A DNA stretch of 10,006 nucleotides, from positions 1 to 10,006 of the forward strand of contig CAPQQE010000046.1 in assembly GCA_948687865.1 (NCBI GenBank). Direction: 5' to 3'. The stretch's first letter is position 1; each line of letters begins with the position of its first letter. The DNA comes from an uncultured Bacilli bacterium (GTDB lineage: Bacteria > Bacillota_I > Bacilli_A > RF39 > UBA660). The notes under the pieces are model-generated. The model worked only from the letters and a program-made list of their open reading frames with translations. It searched no databases and had not been told where the DNA came from. Shown here piece by piece: positions 1-6,165 of this stretch. The position numbers were made by a program, and so were the translations under genes.

Positions 1-582
1 TCTATTTGGTTCTTCTCCTTCACTTTCTGTTTTTATCCCTTTAAAATTACTTAAAACATTATGCACAAGTAGTCTTTCATATGAATTCATTGAATCCATT
101 TTAATTTCTATTTGTGTTTGAACTACTTCTTTTGCTAATTTTTTTGCTAAAAATTCTATATTTTTTTGTTTCTTTTCTTTGTAATTTTCCACATCTAATA
201 TTATATTTACATGAATTCCTGTTTTTACATATATTGATTGACGAAGTATTGTTTGAATTGATGATAATGTTCTACCATTTTTTCCTATTATTATTTGATT
301 ATTGTTTGAATATATTTTTATTTGTAGATTATTTTCTCCTCTTTTTGTTTCAAGATTTACTTCAAGACCCATATTATTTATTAAATCAATTATAAATTTT
401 TTAGAATATTCAAGAACTTCTGACTTAAGAATAACTTTTAAAGTTACCTTCTTTTTTTTCAATAATCCTGTTGTTTCTTCTTTTTTCATGTAAAGAAGTT
501 CATCATCTTTTACTGATAATTCATTTAAAGCTTTAAGTATTACTTCTTCTTCTGTTTTACCTTCATATAAATATACCTTCAT
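1..582 (-). CDS. khpB: RNA-binding protein KhpB/Jag (EloR), C-terminus cut by window edge
   Basis: I translated this partial gene by hand: 194 codons from an ATG, with the last residues lost beyond base 1. An N-terminal Jag_N-type domain (about residues 1-50, opening MKVYLYEGKTEEEV) is followed by a KH domain with its GxxG loop as GKNG (100-103). An R3H domain (about 134 on) has the Arg-x3-His signature at R170/H174 and the usual SEGEEPNR run just before the cut. In the family this cytoplasmic protein binds RNA, works with KhpA, and affects cell elongation and division. The start is supported by AGAGGT inside the end of yidC; the yidC stop lies one base upstream, so the two are probably translationally coupled. 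It is the last visible gene of the rpmH operon. Forward-strand frames over this stretch are shadows. Identity is very secure from domain order and position behind yidC. Confidence 0.95.
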   Translation of the reverse strand, partial: MKVYLYEGKTEEEVILKALNELSVKDDELLYMKKEETTGLLKKKKVTLKVILKSEVLEYSKKFIIDLINNMGLEVNLETKRGENNLQIKIYSNNNQIIIGKNGRTLSSIQTILRQSIYVKTGIHVNIILDVENYKEKKQKNIEFLAKKLAKEVVQTQIEIKMDSMNSYERLLVHNVLSNFKGIKTESEGEEPNR

Positions 583-583
583 A

Positions 584-1537
584 TTAATTTACCTCTTTCT
601 TTTTACCTGTCTTTTTTACTACTAAATTTTGTATAATAGTGAATAAAGTTGATGCAATCCAATATAATGATAATGCTACGGAGAAATTTAATGACATGAT
701 TACTATCATTACTAACATAAAGTTTGTCATTGTATTAGGATTTATATCATTTGTTTGAGGCGTTGGAGCTGTTGTATTTAATTTTTGTGATATAAATGTT
801 GTTAAACCTATTATTATAACTATTATTATATATTCCACATGGCCTGATGTAACTGCTTTAAATGGTGTTGTACCTAATATTAATCCAAATAAATTTTCTT
901 CAAATATTACTGGTACTCTATTAATTGCTTCTAAGAATCCAAATAATAATGGAATTTGTATAAATGCAAATAAACAACTTGAAAATGGATTTATATTATA
1001 TTTTTTATATAGGGACATAATCTCCATGGATTTTTTATTTAATGATTCTTGATCTGTTTTATTTTCATATTTTTTATTTATTCTATCCATTTCTGGTTGC
1101 ATATTTTTCATATTTTCTGATTGCATAGCAGTTTTTTTAGTAAATGGCGCTAGTAATATTCTTATTATTATTGATAATATAATAAGTGCTATTCCATAAC
1201 TCTTTACTAAATTACCTATTTTTATAGTTAACCATGCTAATGGTTTAACTACAAGAGTTTCCCATAAATTATTGTAATTTGCATCACTGGGCTTAAATGA
1301 TTTACAATCTGGTAATTTTTCTATATTTATTTGTTTTTTATATTTATTATATTTTTTTATTAAACCTTCATTTGTAGGTTTACATAATATATTTTCATTT
1401 AATGTTATTTTTACTTTTTCATCCTCATAAGTTACTACTTTCTTTGTTTTTGGATCTTTAAGTGTTACTGTACATCCAGTAATCATAAATAACATAAATA
1501 TGGTTAAAATGACTTTTTTTATTCTATTCTTATTCAT
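584..1537 (-). CDS. yidC: Membrane protein insertase YidC/Oxa1, lipoprotein type
   Basis: 317 residues. YidC inserts membrane proteins alone or with SecYEG. The N-terminus is a lipoprotein signal: charged MNKNRIKK, a hydrophobic stretch, and a lipobox ending ITGC with the lipidated Cys at C22. The Oxa1/60KD_IMP core starts near residue 112. It has the conserved groove arginine (R126 in IIIRILLAPFTKK), the cytoplasmic hairpin (about 134-175, with MQPEMDRINKKY), a hydrophobic segment near 187-205, and the C-terminal signature LSLYWIASTLFTIIQN (289-304). A basic tail (KKTGKKKEVN) may contact ribosomes. The predicted extracytoplasmic stretch between C22 and the core is about 90 residues and contains C52 and C78, longer than I expect for Gram-positive YidC. 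AGGAGA overlaps the stop of rnpA 10 bases upstream, so the genes are translationally linked. Family assignment is secure; whether there is a second paralogue elsewhere cannot be seen. Confidence 0.96.
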   Translation of the reverse strand: MNKNRIKKVILTIFMLFMITGCTVTLKDPKTKKVVTYEDEKVKITLNENILCKPTNEGLIKKYNKYKKQINIEKLPDCKSFKPSDANYNNLWETLVVKPLAWLTIKIGNLVKSYGIALIILSIIIRILLAPFTKKTAMQSENMKNMQPEMDRINKKYENKTDQESLNKKSMEIMSLYKKYNINPFSSCLFAFIQIPLLFGFLEAINRVPVIFEENLFGLILGTTPFKAVTSGHVEYIIIVIIIGLTTFISQKLNTTAPTPQTNDINPNTMTNFMLVMIVIMSLNFSVALSLYWIASTLFTIIQNLVVKKTGKKKEVN

Positions 1538-1546
1538 AATTTTCTC

Positions 1547-1876
1547 CTAGTCTATTATTTTATTTAATAAATTAATTAATACCTCTTTAATCTCTTTAAA
1601 TTTTATTTCATTAATTTCTTTCTTTATAATTATAACATAATCCATATTAGAATCAAATACTAAATTACTCTTATCTATAATGTCTTTTATTTGTCTTTTT
1701 ATTTTATTTCTTCTTACTGCATTCCCTATTTTAGTTGAAACACAAATTGCAAATCTATGATGATTTATTTGATTATTATAATAATATACATTAAAATATC
1801 TATTTTTTACTAAATTTCTACCATTTATTATTTTACTTATTTCAGTATTTTTTTTTATTATATTTACCTTTTTCAT
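1547..1876 (-). CDS. rnpA: Ribonuclease P protein component
   Basis: 109 residues from the ATG at 1876. RnpA is the small basic subunit that helps the RNase P RNA mature the 5' ends of tRNAs. The family signature is the RNR box, here AVRRNKIKRQIKDII (residues about 53-67), preceded by RFAICVSTKIGNA. The C-terminal strand and helix (DYVIIIKKEI ... LINLLNKIID) are normal and the length is close to the family's usual 110-120. A longer frame begins at a GTG at 1888, but its first bases are the ribosome binding site itself (GTGGGTGATAAT before ATG), so I prefer the ATG. The gene sits between rpmH and yidC, the conserved order, and depends on the rpmH promoter with readthrough of the attenuator at 1893-1917. 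The stop is TAG, the only non-TAA stop in the window. Confidence 0.95.
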   Translation of the reverse strand: MKKVNIIKKNTEISKIINGRNLVKNRYFNVYYYNNQINHHRFAICVSTKIGNAVRRNKIKRQIKDIIDKSNLVFDSNMDYVIIIKKEINEIKFKEIKEVLINLLNKIID

Positions 1877-1892
1877 ATTATCACCCACTTAC

Positions 1893-1917
1893 AAAAAAAA
1901 CCACTGATATAAAGTGG
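1893..1917 (-). terminator. Weak terminator/attenuator between rpmH and rnpA
   Basis: Read leftward, CCACT-TTATATC-AGTGG forms a 5-bp stem with three G-C pairs and a 7-base loop, followed directly by eight T. This is the form of a short intrinsic terminator. It lies just after rpmH and ahead of the rnpA ribosome binding site, with no new promoter seen in the gap. The likely effect is partial termination, giving more L34 mRNA than rnpA-yidC-khpB mRNA. The stem is short, so strong termination is unlikely. Confidence 0.6.
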
Positions 1918-1923
1918 AATTAA

Positions 1924-2046
1924 TTATTTAGATAAAGTTTTACGTCCTTTTTTTCTTCTATTTTTTAATACTTTACCTTTTATTCTAGAAAAAAATCCAT
2001 GTTTTTTTGCTTTTTTTCTATTATTAGGTTGAAAAGTTCTTTTCAT
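1924..2046 (-). CDS. rpmH: 50S ribosomal protein L34
   Basis: A 40-residue, highly basic protein, found by hand because it is so short. It begins [18 protein letters not shown] and ends [16 protein letters not shown], the L34 pattern from end to end. L34 is a structural protein of the large ribosomal subunit that binds 23S rRNA. The usual length is about 44: the segment between HGF and KVL is FSRIKG (6 residues) where most bacteria have about ten (R-A-R-M-x-T-K-N-G-R type), so four residues are missing from that turn. The ribosome binding site is strong (GGAGGTGT at 2051-2058) and a consensus promoter lies 32 bases upstream. It is the first gene of the rpmH-rnpA-yidC-khpB operon. Confidence 0.95.
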   Translation of the reverse strand: MKRTFQPNNRKKAKKHGFFSRIKGKVLKNRRKKGRKTLSK

Positions 2047-2077
2047 CTTTACACCTCCAGCTCATAAAAACATCACA

Positions 2078-2106
2078 ATTATATCTTTTTTTTTATTTAA
2101 AGTCAA
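2078..2106 (-). promoter_or_regulatory. Promoter of the rpmH operon
   Basis: Reading leftward, the -35 box TTGACT is at 2106-2101 and the -10 box TATAAT at 2083-2078, separated by exactly 17 bases of nearly pure A/T. Predicted start is near 2071, giving a leader of about 25 bases with the rpmH ribosome binding site inside it. This is one of the best sigma-A-type matches in the window. The -35 box begins 14 bases after the stop codon of the upstream hypothetical gene. Confidence 0.85.
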
Positions 2107-2120
2107 TTATTTTTTATATT

Positions 2121-2642
2121 TTAACTAATTTTTTCTAATATTTTACGTAAAGTTTTTTCCATTAATTCCTTTGTTTCTTTTTTTCTATTTATCATACATA
2201 TATCATAAAATAAACTAAAAGATTCCTCATCAGATTCTATATAATCATCTATATCTATATCATTATTTATATTTCCTCTTACATCATAATAATTATTATT
2301 TATTTTAACAATACAATGTATTTCTTTATTAGTACAAGTATAAATTGAAGCTTTTTCTTTAAATATTTCTTTTAATATATATGCAAAATAATAACATCCA
2401 TAATTTAAAAAATCTCTTTCTGATCTACCTTGATTTTCTTCTAAATAAATTTTTTTAATTTCTTTTATTTTATTTTCTACTTCTATATCAATATCTTCTT
2501 TTCTTTTTATTAATACATATTTTTTCATTTCTTCTAATATTAAACATACTTTCTTTTCTCTTTCTTCATTTGATTCTATTTTTCTTGCCTCTAATAATTT
2601 ATTTTTTAATTCTTCATAATTACTCATTGATAATATTTCCAT
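2121..2642 (-). CDS. Hypothetical protein with putative Cys-His-Asp triad (paralogue of the gene at 4096)
   Basis: 173 residues; I do not recognise a named family. The first ~75 residues are charged and look helical (many Glu/Lys). The centre holds NYGCYYFAYILKEIF (C83), EIHCIVKINNNYYDVRGN (H109, D120), and the C-terminus is again helical and charged. No signal peptide or membrane segment, so probably cytoplasmic. The Cys ... His-x10-Asp order, with Cys starting a helix and His and Asp in neighbouring strands, matches papain/transglutaminase-like folds. The gene between murE and murF has the same spacing. Enzyme activity is inference. Start choice is uncertain: ATG 2642 has AAGGA 9 bases upstream, but the best promoter (2658-2686) would start transcription inside that site, so the second ATG at 2627 (MSNYEELKNK) is a real alternative. 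The gene runs divergently from murE and reads toward rpmH with no clear terminator. Confidence 0.72.
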   Translation of the reverse strand: MEILSMSNYEELKNKLLEARKIESNEEREKKVCLILEEMKKYVLIKRKEDIDIEVENKIKEIKKIYLEENQGRSERDFLNYGCYYFAYILKEIFKEKASIYTCTNKEIHCIVKINNNYYDVRGNINNDIDIDDYIESDEESFSLFYDICMINRKKETKELMEKTLRKILEKIS

Positions 2643-2657
2643 ATATACACGTCCTTA

Positions 2658-2686
2658 ACTATATTGTAACATATTTTTTATGTCAA
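2658..2686 (-). promoter_or_regulatory. Promoter for the leftward Cys-His-Asp gene
   Basis: Reading leftward, a perfect -35 box TTGACA at 2686-2681 and a -10 box TATAGT at 2663-2658 are 17 bases apart. The predicted start is near 2651, only about 10 bases before ATG 2642. Either the leader is extremely short or the downstream ATG at 2627 is used. The -35 box overlaps the upstream part of the divergent murE promoter. Confidence 0.7.
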
Positions 2687-2699
2687 AATAAAGAGAAAA

Positions 2700-2708
2700 T
2701 GATATAAT
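2700..2708 (+). promoter_or_regulatory. Extended -10 promoter of the murE operon
   Basis: TGATATAAT is an extended -10 element (TGn followed by TATAAT at 2703-2708). The matching -35 position near 2680-2685 (ATGTCA) is poor, which is common when the TG extension is present. Predicted start near 2715 falls at the beginning of the murE ribosome binding site, so the leader would be only about 12 bases. There is no space for a riboswitch or T-box. Confidence 0.65.
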
Positions 2709-2726
2709 GTAAGTAGAGGTGAATTT

Positions 2727-4103
2727 ATGATTAATTTAAAAACAGATTCAAGAAAAGTAAAAGAAGGAGATACTTTTATTGCTATAAGGAATGTTAATAC
2801 TGATGGACATAATTTTATACAAAATGCAATTGATAATGGCGCTAGTAAAATTATATGTGAAGAAGGAAACTATAGTGTTGAAACTATTATAGTTCCTGAT
2901 ACAAGAGAATACTTAAACAATTATTTATATATAAATTACTATAATAAAATTAAAGATATGGAATTTATTGGTGTAACAGGTACTAATGGAAAAACAACAA
3001 TTTGTTATTTAGTTTATCAAATATTATCATTACTTGGTAAAAAATGTGCTTATATAGGAACTATTGGATTTTACTATGGAAATGTAAAAAGAAAATTAAA
3101 TAATACAACACCAGATATTGATTTGTTATATGAAATGTTACTTGAAGCAAAAGAATATGGTTGTGAATATATTGTAATGGAAGTTAGTAGTCATGCTTTA
3201 GATAAAAACAGAATATATGGATTAGAATATGATGAAGTTGCTTTTACTAATTTGACTCAGGATCATTTAGATTATCATAAAACTATCGAAAATTATATAA
3301 ATTCAAAGAAAATATTATTTGAAAGAACTAGAGGAGATAAGATTTCTATTATAAATGCTGACGATCCTCATTATAATTGTTTTCTAAATAAAAATAATAA
3401 TAATATTACAATTGGGAAAAAGAATTCTGATCTAATAATTAATAATATTATACTATCAAATATAGAAACAAAAATAAGTTTTTCTTACAAAAATACCAAT
3501 TATAATACAAATATAAATATGGTTGGAACTTATAATGTTTATAATTATTTAACCGCAATTTTACTTGTCAATAACTTAGGATTTAATATAGATGAATTAT
3601 TAAAATTAAATGATTTAATAAAAGCTCCAAGTGGACGTATGGAAATGATAAAATATAAAAATAATAGTATATTTGTAGATTATGCTCATACTCCCGATGC
3701 TGTTATTAATGTTTTAAAAAGTGTTAATGAATGTAAAAAAGGAAAAATTATTACAATTATAGGTTGTGGTGGAGACAGAGATAGAACAAAAAGACCTTTA
3801 ATGGGAAATGCAGCAGAAGATAATTCAGATTATGTTATATTTACTAATGATAATCCAAGAACTGAAGATGAAAAAAATATAATGAATGATATTATTAGTA
3901 ATCTTAATAAAGATAATCATGAAATAATATATGATAGAAAAAATGCTATTATTAAAGGTATTAATTTACTTAATAATAATGATATATTAATGATTTTAGG
4001 AAAAGGTCATGAGGATTATCAAATCATTGGAACAGAAAAAATACATTTTAGTGATAAAGAGGTAGTAGAAGAATACATAAAAGGAGGTATTTATAATGCA
4101 TAA
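2727..4103 (+). CDS. murE: UDP-MurNAc-tripeptide synthetase MurE, meso-DAP type
   Basis: 458 residues, a full-length Mur ligase. MurE adds the third amino acid to UDP-MurNAc-L-Ala-D-Glu in the cytoplasm, using ATP. The N-terminal UDP-binding domain has TDSRKVKEGDTFIAI (6-20). The central ATPase domain has the P-loop GVTGTNGKTT (82-91), NTTPD (126-130), MEVSSHALD (151-159), TNLTQDHLDYH (174-184) and the carbamylated-lysine site in NSKKILFE (K194 likely). The C-terminal domain has DYAHTPD (318-324), GCGGDRDRTKRP (346-357), DNPR (375-378) and GKGHED (425-430). DNPR is the known marker for meso-diaminopimelate rather than lysine, so DAP-type peptidoglycan is predicted. AGAGGTGA at 2715 sets the start. 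It opens a three-gene unit and its last 8 bases overlap the next gene. The usual dcw neighbours (mraY, murD, ftsI) are absent. Specificity is inferred from motif only. Confidence 0.97.
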   Translation: MINLKTDSRKVKEGDTFIAIRNVNTDGHNFIQNAIDNGASKIICEEGNYSVETIIVPDTREYLNNYLYINYYNKIKDMEFIGVTGTNGKTTICYLVYQILSLLGKKCAYIGTIGFYYGNVKRKLNNTTPDIDLLYEMLLEAKEYGCEYIVMEVSSHALDKNRIYGLEYDEVAFTNLTQDHLDYHKTIENYINSKKILFERTRGDKISIINADDPHYNCFLNKNNNNITIGKKNSDLIINNIILSNIETKISFSYKNTNYNTNINMVGTYNVYNYLTAILLVNNLGFNIDELLKLNDLIKAPSGRMEMIKYKNNSIFVDYAHTPDAVINVLKSVNECKKGKIITIIGCGGDRDRTKRPLMGNAAEDNSDYVIFTNDNPRTEDEKNIMNDIISNLNKDNHEIIYDRKNAIIKGINLLNNNDILMILGKGHEDYQIIGTEKIHFSDKEVVEEYIKGGIYNA

Positions 4104-4551
4104 AATTGATTCTATTAATGAATTTATTGTTTTTATTGTTGATTTAGTTAATGATGAATTTCCTGAAACAATAGATTATATGGATTCATTATATTATTTT
4201 TCTAATGGTGGTTGTCATGAACTTGCTAAACTAATTAAACACTATTTTAAAGAATCTCAATACCTATTAAAAAAGGATGGAACACATTGTGCAATTTTAT
4301 ATGAGGGGAAAATTTATGACGTGTTTGATGGACTTACAAAAAGTCAACTAGAAGAAAATAATATTCCAAAAGAATTATATGAAAAAAGATTAGAAGATTT
4401 TGATATATTAAGTGATGATGAATTTATGGAATATATAAATGGTGACAAATTTGGATGTGGAAAAGATATTATAATTAATGATACAAATGATGTTAGTGAA
4501 GGTATAGTAAGAGAATTAGATAAAATAACTTCAATAACTGTAGGAAAATAA
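4096..4551 (+). CDS. Hypothetical protein with putative Cys-His-Asp triad, between murE and murF
   Basis: 151 residues; no named family recognised. The core reads NGGCHELAKLIKHYFKE (37-53, C40), then GTHCAILYEGKIYDVFDG (62-79, H64 and D75), followed by an acidic tail. Cys at the start of a helix and His-x10-Asp across two strands is the order seen in papain/transglutaminase-like hydrolases. Shared with the protein at 2121-2642: N-x-G-C, FKE after the helix, HC, and YDV with the same His-Asp distance. No signal peptide or membrane helix is visible, so it should stay in the cytoplasm, where UDP-MurNAc-peptides are made. Coupling is strong: its ATG overlaps murE by 8 bases behind AAGGAGGT at 4081-4088, and murF starts 34 bases after its stop. 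A role in precursor processing or regulation is suggested by position only; it could equally be an unrelated passenger. The frame on the other strand at 4344-4586 is a shadow. Confidence 0.82.
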   Translation: MHKIDSINEFIVFIVDLVNDEFPETIDYMDSLYYFSNGGCHELAKLIKHYFKESQYLLKKDGTHCAILYEGKIYDVFDGLTKSQLEENNIPKELYEKRLEDFDILSDDEFMEYINGDKFGCGKDIIINDTNDVSEGIVRELDKITSITVGK

Positions 4552-4585
4552 TATATTTTTAAATAATTGAAAGGATTGATTATCA

Positions 4586-5971
4586 ATGAAGAATATTAAT
4601 ATCAATGATATTATAAATATTTCTAATGGAGATTTATTATTTGGTGATAAAGATTTTATTTGCGATAATTTTTCTAATGATACAAGAAATATTAAAGAAA
4701 ATGATATATATATAGGTATAAAAGGTAATTCTTTTGATGGAAATCTATTATTTGATGAGGCATTTAATAAAGGTGCTAAAGCATGTATTTTGGAAAAAGA
4801 TTCTGTTAAGAATATAGAATTTAATAAAAAAAATTATAAAGAAAAAATTATAATATTAGTAGATAACTCATTAGAAACCCTTCAAAAAATTGCTAGTTAT
4901 AAAAGATCTTTATATAATATTCCAGTAATAGCAATTACTGGAAGTGTTGGTAAAACAAGTACAAAAGAAATTATATCAAATGTTTTAAGTACAAAATATA
5001 AAGTATTAAAAACTGAAGGAAATTATAATAATCATATTGGACTTCCATTAACTATATTAAAATTAAAAAATCATGAAGTTTTAGTTCTTGAAATGGGTAT
5101 GAATCATTTTGATGAAATTAAATTACTTACTAATATTGCAAAACCTGATATTGCTGTAATAACAAACATTGGAACTGCTCATATTGGTAATTTAGGATCA
5201 AGAGAAAATATTTTAAAAGCTAAATTAGAAATAATTGATGGATTAAATAATAATGGAACATTAATAGTTAATAATGATAATGATTTAATTCATAGTAAAT
5301 TAGATCAAATAAAAAACTTAGTGAATATAATAACCGTTGGTATTAAAAATGATAGTAATTATTTAGCAACTGATATACAAGATAATATATTTAGTAGTAA
5401 ATTTAAAATAAATAATTATAACTTTGAAATAAATGCTCCTGGTGATGTATTTATATATAATAGTTTAATTGCGTATGCCGTTGCTAAAGAATTAAATATA
5501 GATAATGAAAATATAAATAAAGGATTATATAATTTTAAATTACCAAGTAATAGATTAGAGAAAATCATTAATAAAAAAGGAACAACTATAATAAATGACA
5601 GTTATAATAGTAGTTATGATTCTTTAATTAACTCAATAGATATGATTTGTAAAACAAATTACAATAGAAAAATATTAATGATAGGAGATATATTAGAATT
5701 AGGGGGGTTTTCTAAGAAAATTCATACAAAAATAGGACAATATATATTAAATAAAGATATAGATAGTATAATATTAATAGGTGAGGATGTTAAATATATA
5801 AAAAATTATTTAGAAAAAAATAAATTTGATAAAGATATTTTTTACTTTGAAAAAGAGTATAATTCATATGAATTCTTAAATAAATATTTGAATAATAATG
5901 ATATTATATTAATTAAGGGTTCTCATGGTATAAATTTAAATAATGTTGTTAATTATTTAAAGCAAGTTTAA
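4586..5971 (+). CDS. murF: UDP-MurNAc-tripeptide:D-alanyl-D-alanine ligase MurF
   Basis: 461 residues, the normal length. MurF adds the D-Ala-D-Ala dipeptide, completing the cytoplasmic UDP-MurNAc-pentapeptide. The N-terminal domain has SNDTRNIKENDIYIGIKG (30-47) and SFDGNLLFDEAFNKGAKA (49-66). The ATPase domain has the P-loop AITGSVGKTSTKE (116-128), the LEMGMNHFDEI stretch (168-178), TNIGTAHIGNLGS (193-205) and ENILKAKLEI with the probable carbamylated K213. The C-terminal domain has NDSYNSSYDSL (337-347, usually NDxYNANP), GDILELG (367-373) and KGSHGINLNNVV (444-455), where KGSR is the common form. These changes are mild and nothing catalytic is lost. The ribosome binding site is AAAGGA 11 bases before the ATG. 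No promoter was seen in the 34-base gap, so it should be transcribed with murE. An intrinsic terminator overlaps its stop codon. D-Ala-D-Ala ligase (ddl), which supplies its substrate, is not in the window. Confidence 0.97.
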   Translation: MKNININDIINISNGDLLFGDKDFICDNFSNDTRNIKENDIYIGIKGNSFDGNLLFDEAFNKGAKACILEKDSVKNIEFNKKNYKEKIIILVDNSLETLQKIASYKRSLYNIPVIAITGSVGKTSTKEIISNVLSTKYKVLKTEGNYNNHIGLPLTILKLKNHEVLVLEMGMNHFDEIKLLTNIAKPDIAVITNIGTAHIGNLGSRENILKAKLEIIDGLNNNGTLIVNNDNDLIHSKLDQIKNLVNIITVGIKNDSNYLATDIQDNIFSSKFKINNYNFEINAPGDVFIYNSLIAYAVAKELNIDNENINKGLYNFKLPSNRLEKIINKKGTTIINDSYNSSYDSLINSIDMICKTNYNRKILMIGDILELGGFSKKIHTKIGQYILNKDIDSIILIGEDVKYIKNYLEKNKFDKDIFYFEKEYNSYEFLNKYLNNNDIILIKGSHGINLNNVVNYLKQV

Positions 5972-5989
5972 TACTTGTTTTTCTTTTTT
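5960..5989 (+). terminator. Intrinsic terminator of the murE-murF unit
   Basis: AAGCAAGT-TTAAT-ACTTGTTT forms an 8-bp stem (one G-U pair) with a 5-base loop, followed by a T-rich run (TTCTTTTTT). The left arm covers the last murF codons and the loop contains the stop codon TAA. Confidence 0.75.
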
Positions 5990-6000
5990 CATAAAATCTG

Positions 6001-6029
6001 TGGAAATATATTAAAAAAAAACTTATAAT
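6001..6029 (+). promoter_or_regulatory. Candidate promoter of the DUF4190 gene
   Basis: TATAAT at 6024-6029 with TGGAAA (4 of 6 matches to TTGACA) at 6001-6006 and 17 bases between. Transcription would start near 6036, so the hairpin at 6043-6079 would lie in the leader. In DNA this A/T-rich, TATAAT alone is weak evidence; it is supported by spacing and by position just after the murF terminator. Confidence 0.45.
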
Positions 6030-6042
6030 ATATACTTATATT

Positions 6043-6079
6043 TACTTATTAACAATTTTAACAATATTGTTGATAAGTA
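6043..6079. repeat. 13-bp inverted repeat (leader hairpin or protein-binding site)
   Basis: TACTTATTAACAA and TTGTTGATAAGTA pair over 13 bases with a single G-U, around an 11-base loop. No T-run follows on the plus strand, so it is not a standard terminator. Each arm holds a DnaA-box-like 9-mer in opposite orientation (TTATTAACA and TGTTGATAA, two and one mismatches to TTATCCACA). Two further ACTTATA copies lie just upstream (6021 and 6034). Function unknown. Confidence 0.6.
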
Positions 6080-6165
6080 TTATATGTTTATAAAAATAAT
6101 GTTTAAACAAAATTTGTGGAAATTGTGGAAAATCTATTAAAAATGATGAAATAATAGAAAATAAA

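Noticed and set aside
114..493. Forward-strand hydrophobic frames of 93 and 63 residues
   Set aside because: They lie opposite khpB, whose KH and R3H motifs are clear; the Phe/Leu-rich sequence is the antisense of Lys/Glu-rich codons.
4344..4586. Leftward 80-residue frame
   Set aside because: It is antisense to the gene between murE and murF and covers its end, with no domain or ribosome binding site.
6102..6108. TTTAAAC as a programmed -1 frameshift site joining ATG 6099 to the zinc-ribbon frame
   Set aside because: The ATG frame reads TTT AAA rather than the required T TTA AAC phasing, and a -1 shift would lead to the wrong frame; a +1 change is needed.
6115..6132. TGTGGAAATTGTGGAAAA as a pair of DnaA boxes
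   Set aside because: Each unit has two or more mismatches to the consensus, and the repeat is explained by codons for C-G-N-C-G-K of the zinc-ribbon remnant in the DUF4190 frame.
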